NCBI GenBank assembly: GCA_035567895.1
Contig: DATMPC010000070.1
Location: 1-64,000, forward strand
Direction of reading: 5' to 3'
Origin: Terriglobales bacterium
Lineage (GTDB): Bacteria; Acidobacteriota; Terriglobia; Terriglobales; Acidobacteriaceae
Length of the DNA stretch: 64,000 nt
Below are positions 1-9,286 of the stretch, piece by piece. The notes beneath the pieces were generated by a model. The model did not search any database, was not told the DNA's origin, and saw only the letters and a program-made list of their open reading frames with translations. Each line of letters starts with the position of its first letter. Position 1 is the first letter of the stretch. Made by a program: the position numbers and the translations under genes.

Positions 1-228
1 TTCGGCTCGACCAGCGACAGGACCAACACCTCAATGCCGAAAGCGCGATGGCACCGACGACAGCCGAAGAGAAACCGTAGATGTTGAAATCAGATTACGC
101 TCACCGAGAATCGGCCCGAGTTTCGATCAAGGGTCAAAACGCGTAATAGAGATGTTTCGCCAATTGACGCACAAGATTCCCTTTGTTATACCTCGCTATT
201 CCGGCTCGTCGGTCGATGGAGGTTTTCG
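1..228. other. Window edge, no confident gene
   Basis: No intact reading frame is supported here. On the minus strand, positions about 1-80 read as a short hydrophobic stretch (IYGFSSAVVGAIALSAL) resembling the end of a GlsB/YmgE-type membrane protein, but a stop lies just upstream, so it could only be a decayed remnant. Positions 91-103 hold one copy of a short motif (minus-strand reading TGAGCGTAATCTG) that recurs at 1440-1457 and 1919-1936. Confidence 0.25.
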
Positions 229-777
229 ATGTCGTCTTCGACTCGCGTTCTTCGTGTTCTGTTCCTTTCGCGCGAGTTGCGAATCCGTTCTCTGCTTTTG
301 GCGATCACGTTGGCAGCCTGCGTTCCTTCGGGAGCTGGCGCGAGCCATTCCCACTCCGTGACCCCGGACGAAGCTGCCTCGGTCGACCAAGCCGTGCGCG
401 CGTTCATGCAGACCGTCTCCCATTCCGTCACTCAGGACGGCCCCACGGCTTGGATCAAGTATTTCGATGCGAGTCCCGCATTCTTTATGGCCGTCAACGG
501 CCAGATGGCATTCCCGAATACTGCCGCCGCACAGGAAGGTACTCGCAAGTTCGCACAAACCATCCGTCACATTGAATTGAAGTGGGGAGATGATTTGCGC
601 GTCGATCCACTCACCAACGAGTTCGCCGTGGTCGCGGTCTCATGGCGCGAGATTCAAGTCGACACCGCCGGGCACAACGTTACCGAAACGGGGTACTTTA
701 CCGGGCTTGCAGAGTATCGCGAGGGACGCTGGCAGTTCCGCGACGCTCACTGGTCTTCGCCGGTTTCCTCCCAGTAG
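229..777 (+). CDS. NTF2-like (SnoaL/DUF4440) putative lipoprotein
   Basis: This is a 182-residue exported protein. An arginine-containing start and a hydrophobic segment lead to a lipobox-like LAAC, with Cys31 as the likely lipidation site, so it probably sits in an envelope membrane facing the periplasm. The rest has the size and pattern of the NTF2-like fold: an N-terminal helix (EAASVDQAVRAFMQTV) and a C-terminal strand set ending in REGRWQFRDAHWSS, which is typical of DUF4440 proteins. The ligand or reaction cannot be deduced. The start is well supported by GGAGG six bases before the ATG. It stands alone, with the next gene on the opposite strand. Confidence 0.75.
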   Translation: MSSSTRVLRVLFLSRELRIRSLLLAITLAACVPSGAGASHSHSVTPDEAASVDQAVRAFMQTVSHSVTQDGPTAWIKYFDASPAFFMAVNGQMAFPNTAAAQEGTRKFAQTIRHIELKWGDDLRVDPLTNEFAVVAVSWREIQVDTAGHNVTETGYFTGLAEYREGRWQFRDAHWSSPVSSQ

Positions 778-990
778 TCTCTGACGGTTCGGCAACGCCG
801 CGCCCGGCGTTCGCAATCGAGGCCGCGAACAAGCTCGCTACACGATGCTCGGGCGATGAAGATCGAACAAATCAAAGTTCGCTTCTTCGAGCAACTAACG
901 CTGTCAGGGCGATAGCGCTCATTGACGATGAGTGTAATGGCGATGTTACGCCAACCATGAGTCTGCGGTGTCAAATAGGACGAGCAGCAC

Positions 991-1407
991 TCATCGGAAG
1001 TTGTTCTCGACCATCTTGTTTTCGATGACGATGCAGTAAAGCTTTTTCCAAGTTCTCTGCCAACGCCATCCTTTCTCTGTGCCGGGGGCATTACTCTCGA
1101 TATATAACGTCGCCGATTCAGCAGACAGTGGTTCGCCGCAACGCGGACAACGTGGTGCTGCACCTCTTCTGAACTGACCACCGCAGTCGCACGGGTCCAG
1201 GTAAGGTTCCATCGCGGAACACATCTCTTCATAAGGTGGGCAGTTCGGCAGCTTGGGCATTCGCTTGTCCAACACCGAAAGAATCGCGGTTTTTCCGCAG
1301 GCGTCGCAGTAGGCGTAAATGGAATCATTGAAGCCTGAATGAATGAGGTAATAGCCGAAGTGGCCGTGGCAGTGTTCGCAGTTACCGACGCTACGCTCTC
1401 TTGCCAT
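991..1407 (-). CDS. Zinc-ribbon protein of unknown function
   Basis: This is a 138-residue soluble protein with four cysteine knuckles: CEHC (residues 10-13), CDAC (34-37), CDCG (about 73) and CPRC (87-90). The spacing suggests two treble-clef or zinc-ribbon units. I do not recognise a named family. The C-terminal third (GWRWQRTWKKLYCIVIENK) is aromatic and basic. A TTG four codons upstream (1419) has a GAGG at a good distance and could be the real start. Base composition looks more AT-rich than the housekeeping genes in the window. The spacer upstream contains the CAGGCGATTACGCTCA motif that also precedes the next minus-strand gene. Confidence 0.6.
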   Translation of the reverse strand: MARERSVGNCEHCHGHFGYYLIHSGFNDSIYAYCDACGKTAILSVLDKRMPKLPNCPPYEEMCSAMEPYLDPCDCGGQFRRGAAPRCPRCGEPLSAESATLYIESNAPGTEKGWRWQRTWKKLYCIVIENKMVENNFR

Positions 1408-1439
1408 CAATTCCCGCAACTCACGCCTCAGTTAATGCA

Positions 1440-1457
1440 AACAGGCGATTACGCTCA
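1440..1457 (-). repeat. Short repeated motif, copy 2
   Basis: The plus-strand sequence AACAGGCGATTACGCTCA is repeated with one change at 1919-1936 and in part at 91-103. The two long copies each lie just upstream of a minus-strand gene, in the same orientation. They may be a regulatory element or a member of a dispersed repeat family. Confidence 0.5.
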
Positions 1458-1525
1458 TTGAGCGGTTTTGAGTGAAATGGCGATTTATCAACATCTATGG
1501 ACTGAGCGGGTGAAGAGTGTCGTGC

Positions 1526-1873
1526 TCACCTGATTACTAGCGGGAAGCTGACGACAACCGATTTATCATGATCGTCGGGGTCATAGCGCAACTTGATAAT
1601 GCCGCCAGCGCGTGTGTCCGGCTCGTCAAAAGAATCAAACCAATGCCAAAAAAAGCCTGAGTGTTGACCGGACGGTGTTGAGTAATAGTAGACGATTTCT
1701 TCCCGCCGATTAGAAGCGTCGGAGTTGACTTGATATACGGTTCCTTCGGCTTGCGGCCACGTCGCACTGATTGCAAGATCGCGGTTCCATCGTTGCCTGT
1801 ACAGCTTCCTCTTGATGGCATTGATAACTGCGTCAATCCATTGTTCCCAAGGTAGAAGTGCAAGTCCAGCCAC
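1526..1873 (-). CDS. DUF3592-like small protein
   Basis: This is a 115-residue protein starting at GTG, with GGAG eight bases upstream. The core from about residue 38 (WPQAEGTVYQV) through YYYSTPSGQHSG to IIKLRYDPDDHDKSVV matches the layout of DUF3592 proteins, which pair a beta-rich extracytoplasmic domain ending in a YDP-x-DP-type motif with membrane segments. Here no clear membrane helix is present; the N-terminus (LALLPWEQWIDAVINAIKRKLY) is only weakly hydrophobic, so the protein may be a shortened family member. Function is unknown. Composition is AT-richer than the flanking pullulanase gene. Confidence 0.55.
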   Translation of the reverse strand: MAGLALLPWEQWIDAVINAIKRKLYRQRWNRDLAISATWPQAEGTVYQVNSDASNRREEIVYYYSTPSGQHSGFFWHWFDSFDEPDTRAGGIIKLRYDPDDHDKSVVVSFPLVIR

Positions 1874-2369
1874 TTAATCTCTCCTGCGTTTGCATGGTAG
1901 CCGAAGATAACTGTCTGGAACAGGCGTTTACGCTCAAGGCCCCAATTGGCTAATCGAGGTTCTGGTCGAGTGACGGGCAACACGGAAGTTATTGCTGTCC
2001 AGAAGTCCGCTTCTGGGAAGTGATCACAATTGCTCCTGGTTGAAGGGCCATCCAGAAACTATGTGTTGCAAATACCGACGCGACCGGCGCTTGGGTTGGT
2101 AACCCAAAGGTCTATCTCAGTTCGATTGCGACAAGCGGTCCTGTAAGTTCGCACGCGGAAATACGGATTACTTCCGAGTTGCCCGTAATCCGCCCGGTAC
2201 ATCACTCCGCTATGCCGACTTCTAGTACCAATCCGGCCGGACGCTTTGGAGGCTGAACTTTGGGGGCTCAGTCTGTTCAACGTCGGTGTCTAGTGCTACA
2301 TACATGCGCGGGACTTACCGCGCTGTTGAAGATTTCGAAAAAAAATATCCTCTGCATTTTTTAAAGCGA
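1874..2369. other. Intergenic spacer, no gene seen
   Basis: About 500 bases separate the DUF3592-like gene from the end of the pullulanase gene. A third copy of the short motif lies at 1919-1936 (AACAGGCGTTTACGCTCA). An open frame on the minus strand near 2059-2280 has composition and residues (Ser/Arg/Thr-rich, no domain) that do not look coding. The stretch 2337-2360 is A/T-rich just past the pullulanase stop but forms no clear hairpin. Confidence 0.5.
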
Positions 2370-5300
2370 TCAATCCTTGTCGTCTTCCCGAAAGCCCTGG
2401 CTCACGAACACCGCAGTTGTCAATTCAGGGACGGTCACTGTGCCGCTATTGGCATAGGTTGACTGCTTGACGACGCTGTCGCTCGACGCCCGTAGAGCCG
2501 GATGAAGTTGGAGATTCAAGTTCTTCAACGCGTCGTTCTGGAAAATCTGCGTTTGCGTGCTGCCATTGAAGACGACGACGATTGTTTTTGCGCCAGGATT
2601 GTGCAGCTTCATCACGATCAATCCAGGAATCTGGCTCGGCCCGGTATTGAGGAACTGCAGGTTGGCCTGGATTTCCGCGAGCGTTCCCATCCGGAAAAGG
2701 TTTGACGAGTTGCGTATACGCAACAACTCCTGGAACCACTCCCGGCTGCTGGCGATCTCATTGGGTCCCGGACGGATTGCGGCATCGGCTAAAAGTGGCT
2801 GCTCAATCGGCCAATCCGACCCGTTGTCGGTTTGAACGGGTAGACCCACTCCCCAATTATCGGCCTGATAAGTGAAATCGAGGCGGTTGAACCAGTCGCC
2901 GGAGTTGTAGCTGTTCTTGTCCATCGATTTCGATCGCAGCAAGTCATCGCCTGCGAGAAAGAAGGGAACTCCCTGCCCGAGAGCGACCAGGCTCATGGCT
3001 AGGTTCTGACGCCGGACCCGCTGATCGAGAGAGTCCGAAAGCGGCGACTTCAGTTGCACAGCATCGAAGAGCGTCTGGTTGTCATGTACCGAGGCGTAGT
3101 TGATTGATTCAATGGGAGTGGCCCCATAGCCCGTCGGCTGGCCCTGGTAGTCCACTTGTGCTCCGGTGACGGTATCTCCGTTGCTGTCAGTGAACTGGAA
3201 ATCGCGCAAGTTGCCGGCAAGTCCAACGCGCACCCAATCGGCCTCATGCAGCAGCCGTGCCTTCTGTGTCGATTGATCTCCGAACGAGAAATTCGGGTTG
3301 GGATCAGTAAACAGCCCTGTGGCAAAGCCCTGCTCGCGAAGGTCGCCGAATGGATTGCCGCCGCGGATTCCGTCCCGAATGCGGTCATTGAACGATCCGA
3401 TGCCATTGCCATAGAGATTCACTTGTGACGCATTGACGAAGAACGCGTTGTTTGCGACCTCCCCGAAATTGAAACCTTCGCCGTACAGATAAATCTTGCT
3501 GCCGTCCACGCCGTCTTTCTGCATGGTTAGCCCGCGCAATGCCTGCTGAATGCGTTGCATCGTGGGAACAGAATGGAAGCTCATGATGTCGAAGCGGAAG
3601 CCGTCGATCTTGTATTCCTTCGCCGAAGTGACCAGGGCATCGATCATCAGCTTCTCCATCATGACGTGTTCGCTCGCCGTATCAGGACAGCAACTGCCGC
3701 TGTAGATCTGTCCGTCGGGATTGAGGCGGTAGTAGTAGTTGGGAACGATCTGATCGAAGACCGACTTCGGATCCTGCCCTGCCGCGCTGGTGTGATTGAA
3801 CACTTGGTCCAGAACCACGCGCAGCCCGGCCCTGTGCAGCCCCATGACCATCGCGCGATATTCTCGGATGCGATCATCCGCATTCACCGCATAACTTCCC
3901 TCCGGCGCAAGGAAATGCCATGGATCGTATCCCCAATTGAAGCCGTCCTGGTCCTTGACCTTCTGCACTGCGGCCTGCTGTTGAGCGGAATCCGGAGCGA
4001 ACGTTGTGAGATCGCCGGGATCCTTCCAAGTGGACTTGTCTTCGTTGACGCTGGCAATATCGAAACTGGGAAGCAGGTGGACTGCCTTCAGGCCCGCCTT
4101 TGCGAGCTGCCGGAGATGGCGCATGCCATCGGAGTCAGGGTTTGCAAATGCCAGATACGTTCCCCGCAGTGCCGCGGGCACGCTCTCATCACTTGCGCTG
4201 AAATCCCGTATGTGCAGTTCGTAAATGGAGAGATCGTTCAGCCGCTTGAGTTGGGGTGCACGGTTACCATCCCATCCCGGCGGCTCGAGCGCATGATCTT
4301 CCAAGTCCACGATCTGGCTTTTTTGACTGTTCAGCGATAGGGCTAACGAGTACGGGTCGGTAACCAAGTTTTCCAGAATCTTCTGCGCGGATGGAACGTA
4401 CACGTGCACATCAAAGAGGTAGTACTTGTTCTTCCATGTCGAATTGCCGAGCGCAGACCAGACTCCGTTCTCTTCTTTCATCGGAATTGTGGCGGAGGGC
4501 ACGGTCTGATTTGCGCTGTCGAACAATTCCAATGCGATGGACTGTGCGGTCGGAGCCCAAACTTTCACAGCGATCGATCCGTGCTCGATTACCGCGCCCA
4601 GGGTGCCCTGATAGGCAAAGAGATCGTCGAGCATCCCATATGTCTGGACCTGCGTCACGTACACCAGTTGTCCGGAGCCGTTCACGCCATAGACGATGAG
4701 TTCACCTTTCAATGCGCTGTCGACCACTGAAGCTTCCAACGCGGGCAGGTGAAATACGCGATAGCCATGCAGTTGCGGGAATTCCGCCAACTGCTGCGGC
4801 GTGAGCCCTGCAGCATCCTGGGTCAGTGCGTAGGTGGTCCCGCCGCTGACTCCCGAAGTGCTAAGCACGAGCGACGCGGTTGGATCACTCGCGAGCGAGT
4901 AAGTGTTGCCTGCTTGCACGGCGGAAGGTGGCAGCGCGATTGTGGAGCTATCGATCCAAACCGCCTGCAGTCGCCCGAGGAGTCCTGCAAGCAACTGCGC
5001 TCCGGTTGGCTGAGTGGTAAAGATCGTAGTGGAGCCGGAGATGATCCATATCTCATGCCCTTGCGTCTGCGGATTGACGTGCTGATCGGGGCCGGGGTCC
5101 TTCTCTCCGCTACGATGGATGATGAATCCGAGATCGGTCGCATTGGCAGTAAGTCCAACATCGAAGAAGATTCCGTAGCTGTCAATCCCGCTCGGTTGCA
5201 CCGGCCCATCGCCGAAATCATTAGTGTTCTCAGTGGTATTACCGAACGCGTAAACCGTCCACCCAGCATAGACTCCGTCCGTGCGGTGGTAATGAATGCG

Positions 5301-6059
5301 TTCATGGTCGGCGGCTACCGGACCCGGTGCGGCTATGGTGGGCTGGATAGCGTAGATCGTGGTGGAACCCGAAATCACCCAGATTTCGCGCCCTTGCGTC
5401 TGCGGGTTTACGTGCTCGTCCGGGCCGGGATCTTTCGACCCGCCAAAATGAATGATGAATCCCAGATCGGTAGCGCCGGATGTGAGTCCGACGTCGAAGT
5501 ACACGCCATAACTGTCAATGCCCGCGGGTTGAAGCGGCCCATCGTTGAAGTCACTGGTGTTTTCAGTAGTGTTGCCAAACGCAAATAGCGTCCAGCCAGA
5601 GTAAGTGTTGTCGAAGCGGTGATAGTGGATGCGCTCCTTGTTCGCAGCCACGGGCCCGGGCTGAGGTATTACAGGTTGGCTCGTATAAATCGTAGTCGAA
5701 CCAGAGATAACCCAGATCTCATGTCCTTGGGTTTGTGGGTTCACGTGCTGATCGGGGCCAGGATCCTTTGCGTTGACAAGATGGATAATGAAGCCGAGAT
5801 CCTGGGCATTCGGTTTTAGACCAACGTCGAAATATGCGCCAAAGCTGTCGGTTCCTGTGACTTGCACCGGGCCACCATTGAAATTTCCCGTGTCTTCTGT
5901 CGTGTCATTGAAGGCGTAAACAGTCCAACCCGCGTAGTTGTTATCGAAGCGGTGGTAATGGATTCGCTCGACATTGGAGGGTACCTGCGCTTGCGCCGCT
6001 GGCAAACCCAACAACAAAGAGACTGGCAATAGGAGTAGAAGGACGAATCTGCGTTTCAC
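2370..6059 (-). CDS. pulA: Secreted type I pullulanase with three CBM41 domains
   Basis: This is a 1,229-residue exported debranching enzyme that hydrolyses alpha-1,6 bonds of pullulan, amylopectin or glycogen fragments. Residues 1-24 are a signal peptide (LLLLPVSLLLGLPAAQA). Three tandem CBM41 (pullulanase-associated) modules follow at about 28-355, each with ERIHYHR, GWT, DLGFIIH and DPGPDxHVNPQTQG. An N2/CBM48-like part precedes the GH13 barrel. The barrel shows the pullulanase signature FNWGYDP, region I VVLDQVFNHT, the nucleophile Asp in GFRFDIMSFH, the acid/base Glu in YLYGEGFNFGE and the stabilising Asp in SVHDNQTLFD. All catalytic residues are present. Start is GTG with GGAG eight or nine bases upstream. 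It is monocistronic. Length exceeds single-CBM41 pullulanases because of the triplicated module. Confidence 0.95.
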   Translation of the reverse strand: MKRRFVLLLLLPVSLLLGLPAAQAQVPSNVERIHYHRFDNNYAGWTVYAFNDTTEDTGNFNGGPVQVTGTDSFGAYFDVGLKPNAQDLGFIIHLVNAKDPGPDQHVNPQTQGHEIWVISGSTTIYTSQPVIPQPGPVAANKERIHYHRFDNTYSGWTLFAFGNTTENTSDFNDGPLQPAGIDSYGVYFDVGLTSGATDLGFIIHFGGSKDPGPDEHVNPQTQGREIWVISGSTTIYAIQPTIAAPGPVAADHERIHYHRTDGVYAGWTVYAFGNTTENTNDFGDGPVQPSGIDSYGIFFDVGLTANATDLGFIIHRSGEKDPGPDQHVNPQTQGHEIWIISGSTTIFTTQPTGAQLLAGLLGRLQAVWIDSSTIALPPSAVQAGNTYSLASDPTASLVLSTSGVSGGTTYALTQDAAGLTPQQLAEFPQLHGYRVFHLPALEASVVDSALKGELIVYGVNGSGQLVYVTQVQTYGMLDDLFAYQGTLGAVIEHGSIAVKVWAPTAQSIALELFDSANQTVPSATIPMKEENGVWSALGNSTWKNKYYLFDVHVYVPSAQKILENLVTDPYSLALSLNSQKSQIVDLEDHALEPPGWDGNRAPQLKRLNDLSIYELHIRDFSASDESVPAALRGTYLAFANPDSDGMRHLRQLAKAGLKAVHLLPSFDIASVNEDKSTWKDPGDLTTFAPDSAQQQAAVQKVKDQDGFNWGYDPWHFLAPEGSYAVNADDRIREYRAMVMGLHRAGLRVVLDQVFNHTSAAGQDPKSVFDQIVPNYYYRLNPDGQIYSGSCCPDTASEHVMMEKLMIDALVTSAKEYKIDGFRFDIMSFHSVPTMQRIQQALRGLTMQKDGVDGSKIYLYGEGFNFGEVANNAFFVNASQVNLYGNGIGSFNDRIRDGIRGGNPFGDLREQGFATGLFTDPNPNFSFGDQSTQKARLLHEADWVRVGLAGNLRDFQFTDSNGDTVTGAQVDYQGQPTGYGATPIESINYASVHDNQTLFDAVQLKSPLSDSLDQRVRRQNLAMSLVALGQGVPFFLAGDDLLRSKSMDKNSYNSGDWFNRLDFTYQADNWGVGLPVQTDNGSDWPIEQPLLADAAIRPGPNEIASSREWFQELLRIRNSSNLFRMGTLAEIQANLQFLNTGPSQIPGLIVMKLHNPGAKTIVVVFNGSTQTQIFQNDALKNLNLQLHPALRASSDSVVKQSTYANSGTVTVPELTTAVFVSQGFREDDKD
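4975..5978 (-). repeat. Three tandem CBM41-encoding repeats (about 333 bp each)
   Basis: The pullulanase gene contains three in-frame direct repeats with a period close to 333 bases (111 residues). Landmarks are the HYHR codons near 5955, 5625 and 5290. Units are similar but diverged, with silent and conservative changes, so this is an old intragenic duplication rather than a recent slip. Confidence 0.85.
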
Positions 6060-6515
6060 GGTAAGATCTCCGGGACAGGAACTGTGCTCTCAGCCTTTTG
6101 CTGACTTGCAATTCAAGCGTGAGAGGCTGATTCGGCGCGAGTTATCCTAGCCGGAAGTGGGAGATTCGTCCAGCGAAACGCGGCTTGGTTGGCGAAGCAA
6201 CTAGTCGCATCCTCCCATCGTTTATCAATGGCTCAAGTCACTCGTGGATTGTCGGCACCCTTCCACAATCCTTGCTCTGTCCGAATTGTCGGCCATCCGG
6301 AAATTGAGTTCCTGTGTTGGTAACGCACAGCTAGCAGAGTTCGTCTCGCATGCTCCGACTGCTGCCGGAGACAAACGCTACTTGGCGCTTGCCGACCTCG
6401 CTTGGAACTGCAAAGGAAAGAAGAAGCGCAAGGGTGCAAGTGCTTAATCCGAATGGGGCGGCGGGTAAAATTTTGAAAAGGCGCATGTTGTCCTTCCCCG
6501 ACGTTTTTGAGAAGG
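6060..6515. other. Intergenic spacer, no gene seen
   Basis: This is the leader of the pullulanase gene (minus strand) and the tail of the histidine kinase gene. The pullulanase ribosome site (plus-strand ATCTCC at 6065-6070) lies here. No convincing coding frame, tRNA or hairpin terminator was found. A segment GGATTGTCGGCA at about 6246-6257 recurs in the spacer at about 8868. Confidence 0.4.
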
Positions 6516-8720
6516 CTATTGGGTCGTGGATTGGGCGAGTTCCAAAGTAAGCGGGACCTCCACTTCAATGGTGGTCCCAGCGTTCGGTCTGGAGTGAATG
6601 CCGACTTTTCCGTTCACCAATCGTGTTCGCTCACGAATGCTGATCAACCCAATTCCATCGCCCTTCAGCTCTTCAGTATCAAATCCGACACCGGCATCGT
6701 GGACGGACAAGTACACCCGCTCGTTGCTCGCGTGGAGCGCGACGTCAAACGACTTCACGCCGCTGTGTTCCAAAGCGCTCACCAGCGCCGTCTGCATCAC
6801 GCGAAATAAGCACAGCGAGATCTCGCGCGGCAGATTGTCCGGAACCGCTTCGTGCGAAAAACGCACTTCCACATGATGTTGTGCGGAGAACTCGCGGCAA
6901 AAACTTTGCATGGCGACTACGACGCCCAGATATTCAAGATTGGAGGAGTGCAGTCGATGCGATAACGCTGTGATGCTCTCGGAGACATCCGCTATTTGCT
7001 TCAGAAAACCTGCCACTCGGCCGCTAGTTTCTGAAGTCGACCGAGGCGGATTCTGTCTGAACTGATCCAGCGTGACGGATACCAGCGCAAGCTGCTGGTT
7101 GATATCCTCATGAAGCTCCCAAGCAATCCGAGTCCTCTCCCGTTCTTGCGCGGCGATGAGTTTTCCTCCAACTTCTGCAAGAGTTTTTTCCGCGAGCTTG
7201 TGCTCGGTTACATCTACCACTGAACCGATGTAGCCGGCGAATGAGCCATCGGCATTGATTCGCGGCACGCCGGTATCCATGACCCAACGGTAATCCCCCT
7301 CTTTTCGGCGCAGCCGATATTCCAGGGTGAAGGGCTCGCGCCGATCAAAAGCGGTCACATAGCTCTGCATACACTTGTCGAGATCATCCGGGTGAACACC
7401 TTCAGTCCAGCCGTCGCCAAGCTCTACTTCCACAGGGCGCCCCGTGAAGTCGAGCCATCGTTGGTTGAAGTATGTGAAGAGCTTGTCTGGGCCGGACATC
7501 CAGATCAGGACAGGAGCTGTATTTGTGAGCAAACGAAATTGCTTCTCGCTCTCAGCAAGTTCCGATTCGGCGCGCCCCCTCTTCAACCGCCGCATGACAA
7601 TCACGCACATTGCCAGTGACTGAGCCAGTAACACCAGTAGGGCGATGAATATGTATTTCTTGTACGCATGCCAAAAGCTGGGCGGCCGATTCAGCACGAT
7701 ACTGCCCGCCGGCAAGGCACTCTCCTTTATTCCCCAATGCTTGAGAGCTCCCCAATCGAACATGTAGGCGATCACTGACTTCTGTCTTGGAATATTCGGC
7801 GGTTTCTTGCCATTCAGAAGTTCGAGAGTCATCTCTCCCGCGACGGTCCCTTGGTCGGCGACGCTGGAAAGATAGCCACCTACCTCACCGTGGTTCAGGT
7901 AGATGTCAAAAAGACTGAACAGCGGCGCGTTAGCGGCAGTCGTGATCTTTGGACTTGCCTCACCACTGCTCGCGAAGCGGGTTCCTGCTGCGTCACGTCC
8001 AATAGCAGTAAAAATTATGATGCTGTGATCGGGCAAGTTGCGCACGCGCTCCAACAGCGCAGGCATTGTGAGATCCAATAGGTACGAAATGTCGCTGTTC
8101 TGCTCGTATTGTTTGAGCTGACCTTTGACAACAGCTTCTTGCAATCTGTCGTAATAAGAGGTTCCCCCAATCACGAACACGTGTTCTGTTTTGGGACGAA
8201 GAACCAGGGCAACCTTCAAAGTTTCAGCGGCATTTAGGTCCGTTTCGACCCCGGTGAAGTCGTGGTCCAGCTCCGGAACACCGGGCGCGTCTGCATTTGG
8301 CAAACAATAGACGATAGGGATCCCAGGAAAAGCCTCTTTGTGCTTTTCAGACATGAATCGAAGAGGCGTCGGACCAACGGTGATGATTACATCTGGCTGA
8401 CGATTCCTGTATTTGTCAATGATGGATTGACGAAAATGCTGTTGATCGCCCACCTCGGGAAACCAAATCGTGTCGAGGTACTCTTTGTACCACTCGATTC
8501 GGTAGGGCGATTTTTGCAGCGCCGCATGGATGTGCTGATCAATAAGGGATATTGCTGGATGTTGAGTCCCAACTTCATTCAAAATCAGTATTCGTCGCGG
8601 GGACGGGGTCTGAGCCGGAGCCACGGTCAGAAGGACCAAGATCAATGCGAATAGCCGCGATCCCCGTAACACCCCTTTGGATTGATCTCGGCTCGAAATT
8701 TCTCTACGTAAAGATGGCAT
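6516..8720 (-). CDS. Hybrid sensor: ABC-type binding domain, PAS, NarL-type histidine kinase with degenerate N-box
   Basis: This protein has about 734 residues. An N-terminal signal/anchor (LFALILVLLTVAPAQ) is followed by an ABC_sub_bind-type periplasmic domain (RRILILNEVG to about residue 330), a membrane helix (YIFIALLVLLAQSLAMCVIVM), a PAS domain with PAC tail (PDKLFTYFNQRWLDFTGR to GYIGSVVDVTEHK) and a HisKA_3/HATPase region. The phosphoacceptor His is in RIAWELHEDINQQLA. The ATPase N-box, normally QEALxN, reads MQTALVSALEHSG: the catalytic Glu and the Mg-binding Asn are replaced by Thr and Ser. The G1 box VHDAGVGFD is intact. Kinase activity may therefore be weak or altered. No response regulator is adjacent. 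I prefer the ATG at 8720 (AAGG five bases upstream) over a TTG at 8756. Confidence 0.85.
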   Translation of the reverse strand: MPSLRREISSRDQSKGVLRGSRLFALILVLLTVAPAQTPSPRRILILNEVGTQHPAISLIDQHIHAALQKSPYRIEWYKEYLDTIWFPEVGDQQHFRQSIIDKYRNRQPDVIITVGPTPLRFMSEKHKEAFPGIPIVYCLPNADAPGVPELDHDFTGVETDLNAAETLKVALVLRPKTEHVFVIGGTSYYDRLQEAVVKGQLKQYEQNSDISYLLDLTMPALLERVRNLPDHSIIIFTAIGRDAAGTRFASSGEASPKITTAANAPLFSLFDIYLNHGEVGGYLSSVADQGTVAGEMTLELLNGKKPPNIPRQKSVIAYMFDWGALKHWGIKESALPAGSIVLNRPPSFWHAYKKYIFIALLVLLAQSLAMCVIVMRRLKRGRAESELAESEKQFRLLTNTAPVLIWMSGPDKLFTYFNQRWLDFTGRPVEVELGDGWTEGVHPDDLDKCMQSYVTAFDRREPFTLEYRLRRKEGDYRWVMDTGVPRINADGSFAGYIGSVVDVTEHKLAEKTLAEVGGKLIAAQERERTRIAWELHEDINQQLALVSVTLDQFRQNPPRSTSETSGRVAGFLKQIADVSESITALSHRLHSSNLEYLGVVVAMQSFCREFSAQHHVEVRFSHEAVPDNLPREISLCLFRVMQTALVSALEHSGVKSFDVALHASNERVYLSVHDAGVGFDTEELKGDGIGLISIRERTRLVNGKVGIHSRPNAGTTIEVEVPLTLELAQSTTQ

Positions 8721-9286
8721 TTGGCCTTGCAACATCGGAGACAACCTTTGCCCCAAGGTTCCCGAAGAGCTAGAACTTCGTTATTAAGTCAACTCGAGTG
8801 CCTCGGAGGTAGGCCCCGCGCATGGCGGCCATCCTATTTTAACCAGCAAGTAGTCGACTTCTGGATGGATTGTCGGCAATCCGGAAGTTATCCAGCGTGT
8901 TCAGAGAACCCAACGCATGCCAGCAGAGGTTTGGGGTCTGAACCCAAAGGTCCCTTTCTTTAGTTTAGCCGGACGGACGACGCGCATGAAGGGAGCGGTG
9001 CCCCTATCCTTCGCGTCGTTCGAAGGGTGGGGTTACGAAAAGGATGGCGATACGCTTTTCCCGAATTTCGATAATGGAACAGCCATAGAAGTCAAAATCG
9101 TGTAACCACCAGTACAGCTAACCCACCCTAACACCAGCGAATGATGGGGCACCCACAGTTCCGTAATGGGAGATCTCTAGAAACACCGAATCAAAAGATG
9201 GGCTACCCAGCCGGAACCCTGGGAAGGGCCAGGGGGCCCGGCCTTTCCTCTTTCGGCACAAGATTTAAAAGCATCTGTTCTGGCGG
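8721..9286. other. Intergenic spacer with GGGGCACCC-type repeats
   Basis: No supported gene. The spacer carries fragments of a repeat family recognisable by GGTGCCCC / GGGGCACCC (around 8998-9005 and 9146-9152), seen again near 12588 and 15442. A short plus-strand open frame at 8917-9105 lacks a ribosome site and any domain. A GC-rich inverted repeat is listed separately. Confidence 0.45.
9222..9248 (-). terminator. GC-rich hairpin downstream of the PNGase A-like gene
   Basis: GGAAGGGCC (9222-9230) pairs with GGCCTTTCC (9240-9248), nine pairs including one G-T, around a nine-base loop. It lies 39 bases beyond the stop codon of the minus-strand gene. No U-tract follows, so it is only a candidate terminator or mRNA-stabilising stem. 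Confidence 0.35.

Noticed and set aside
3555-4340. Long plus-strand open frame (261 codons) inside the pullulanase gene
   Set aside because: It is antisense to the catalytic barrel, whose motifs are all on the minus strand, and has no ribosome site or domain.
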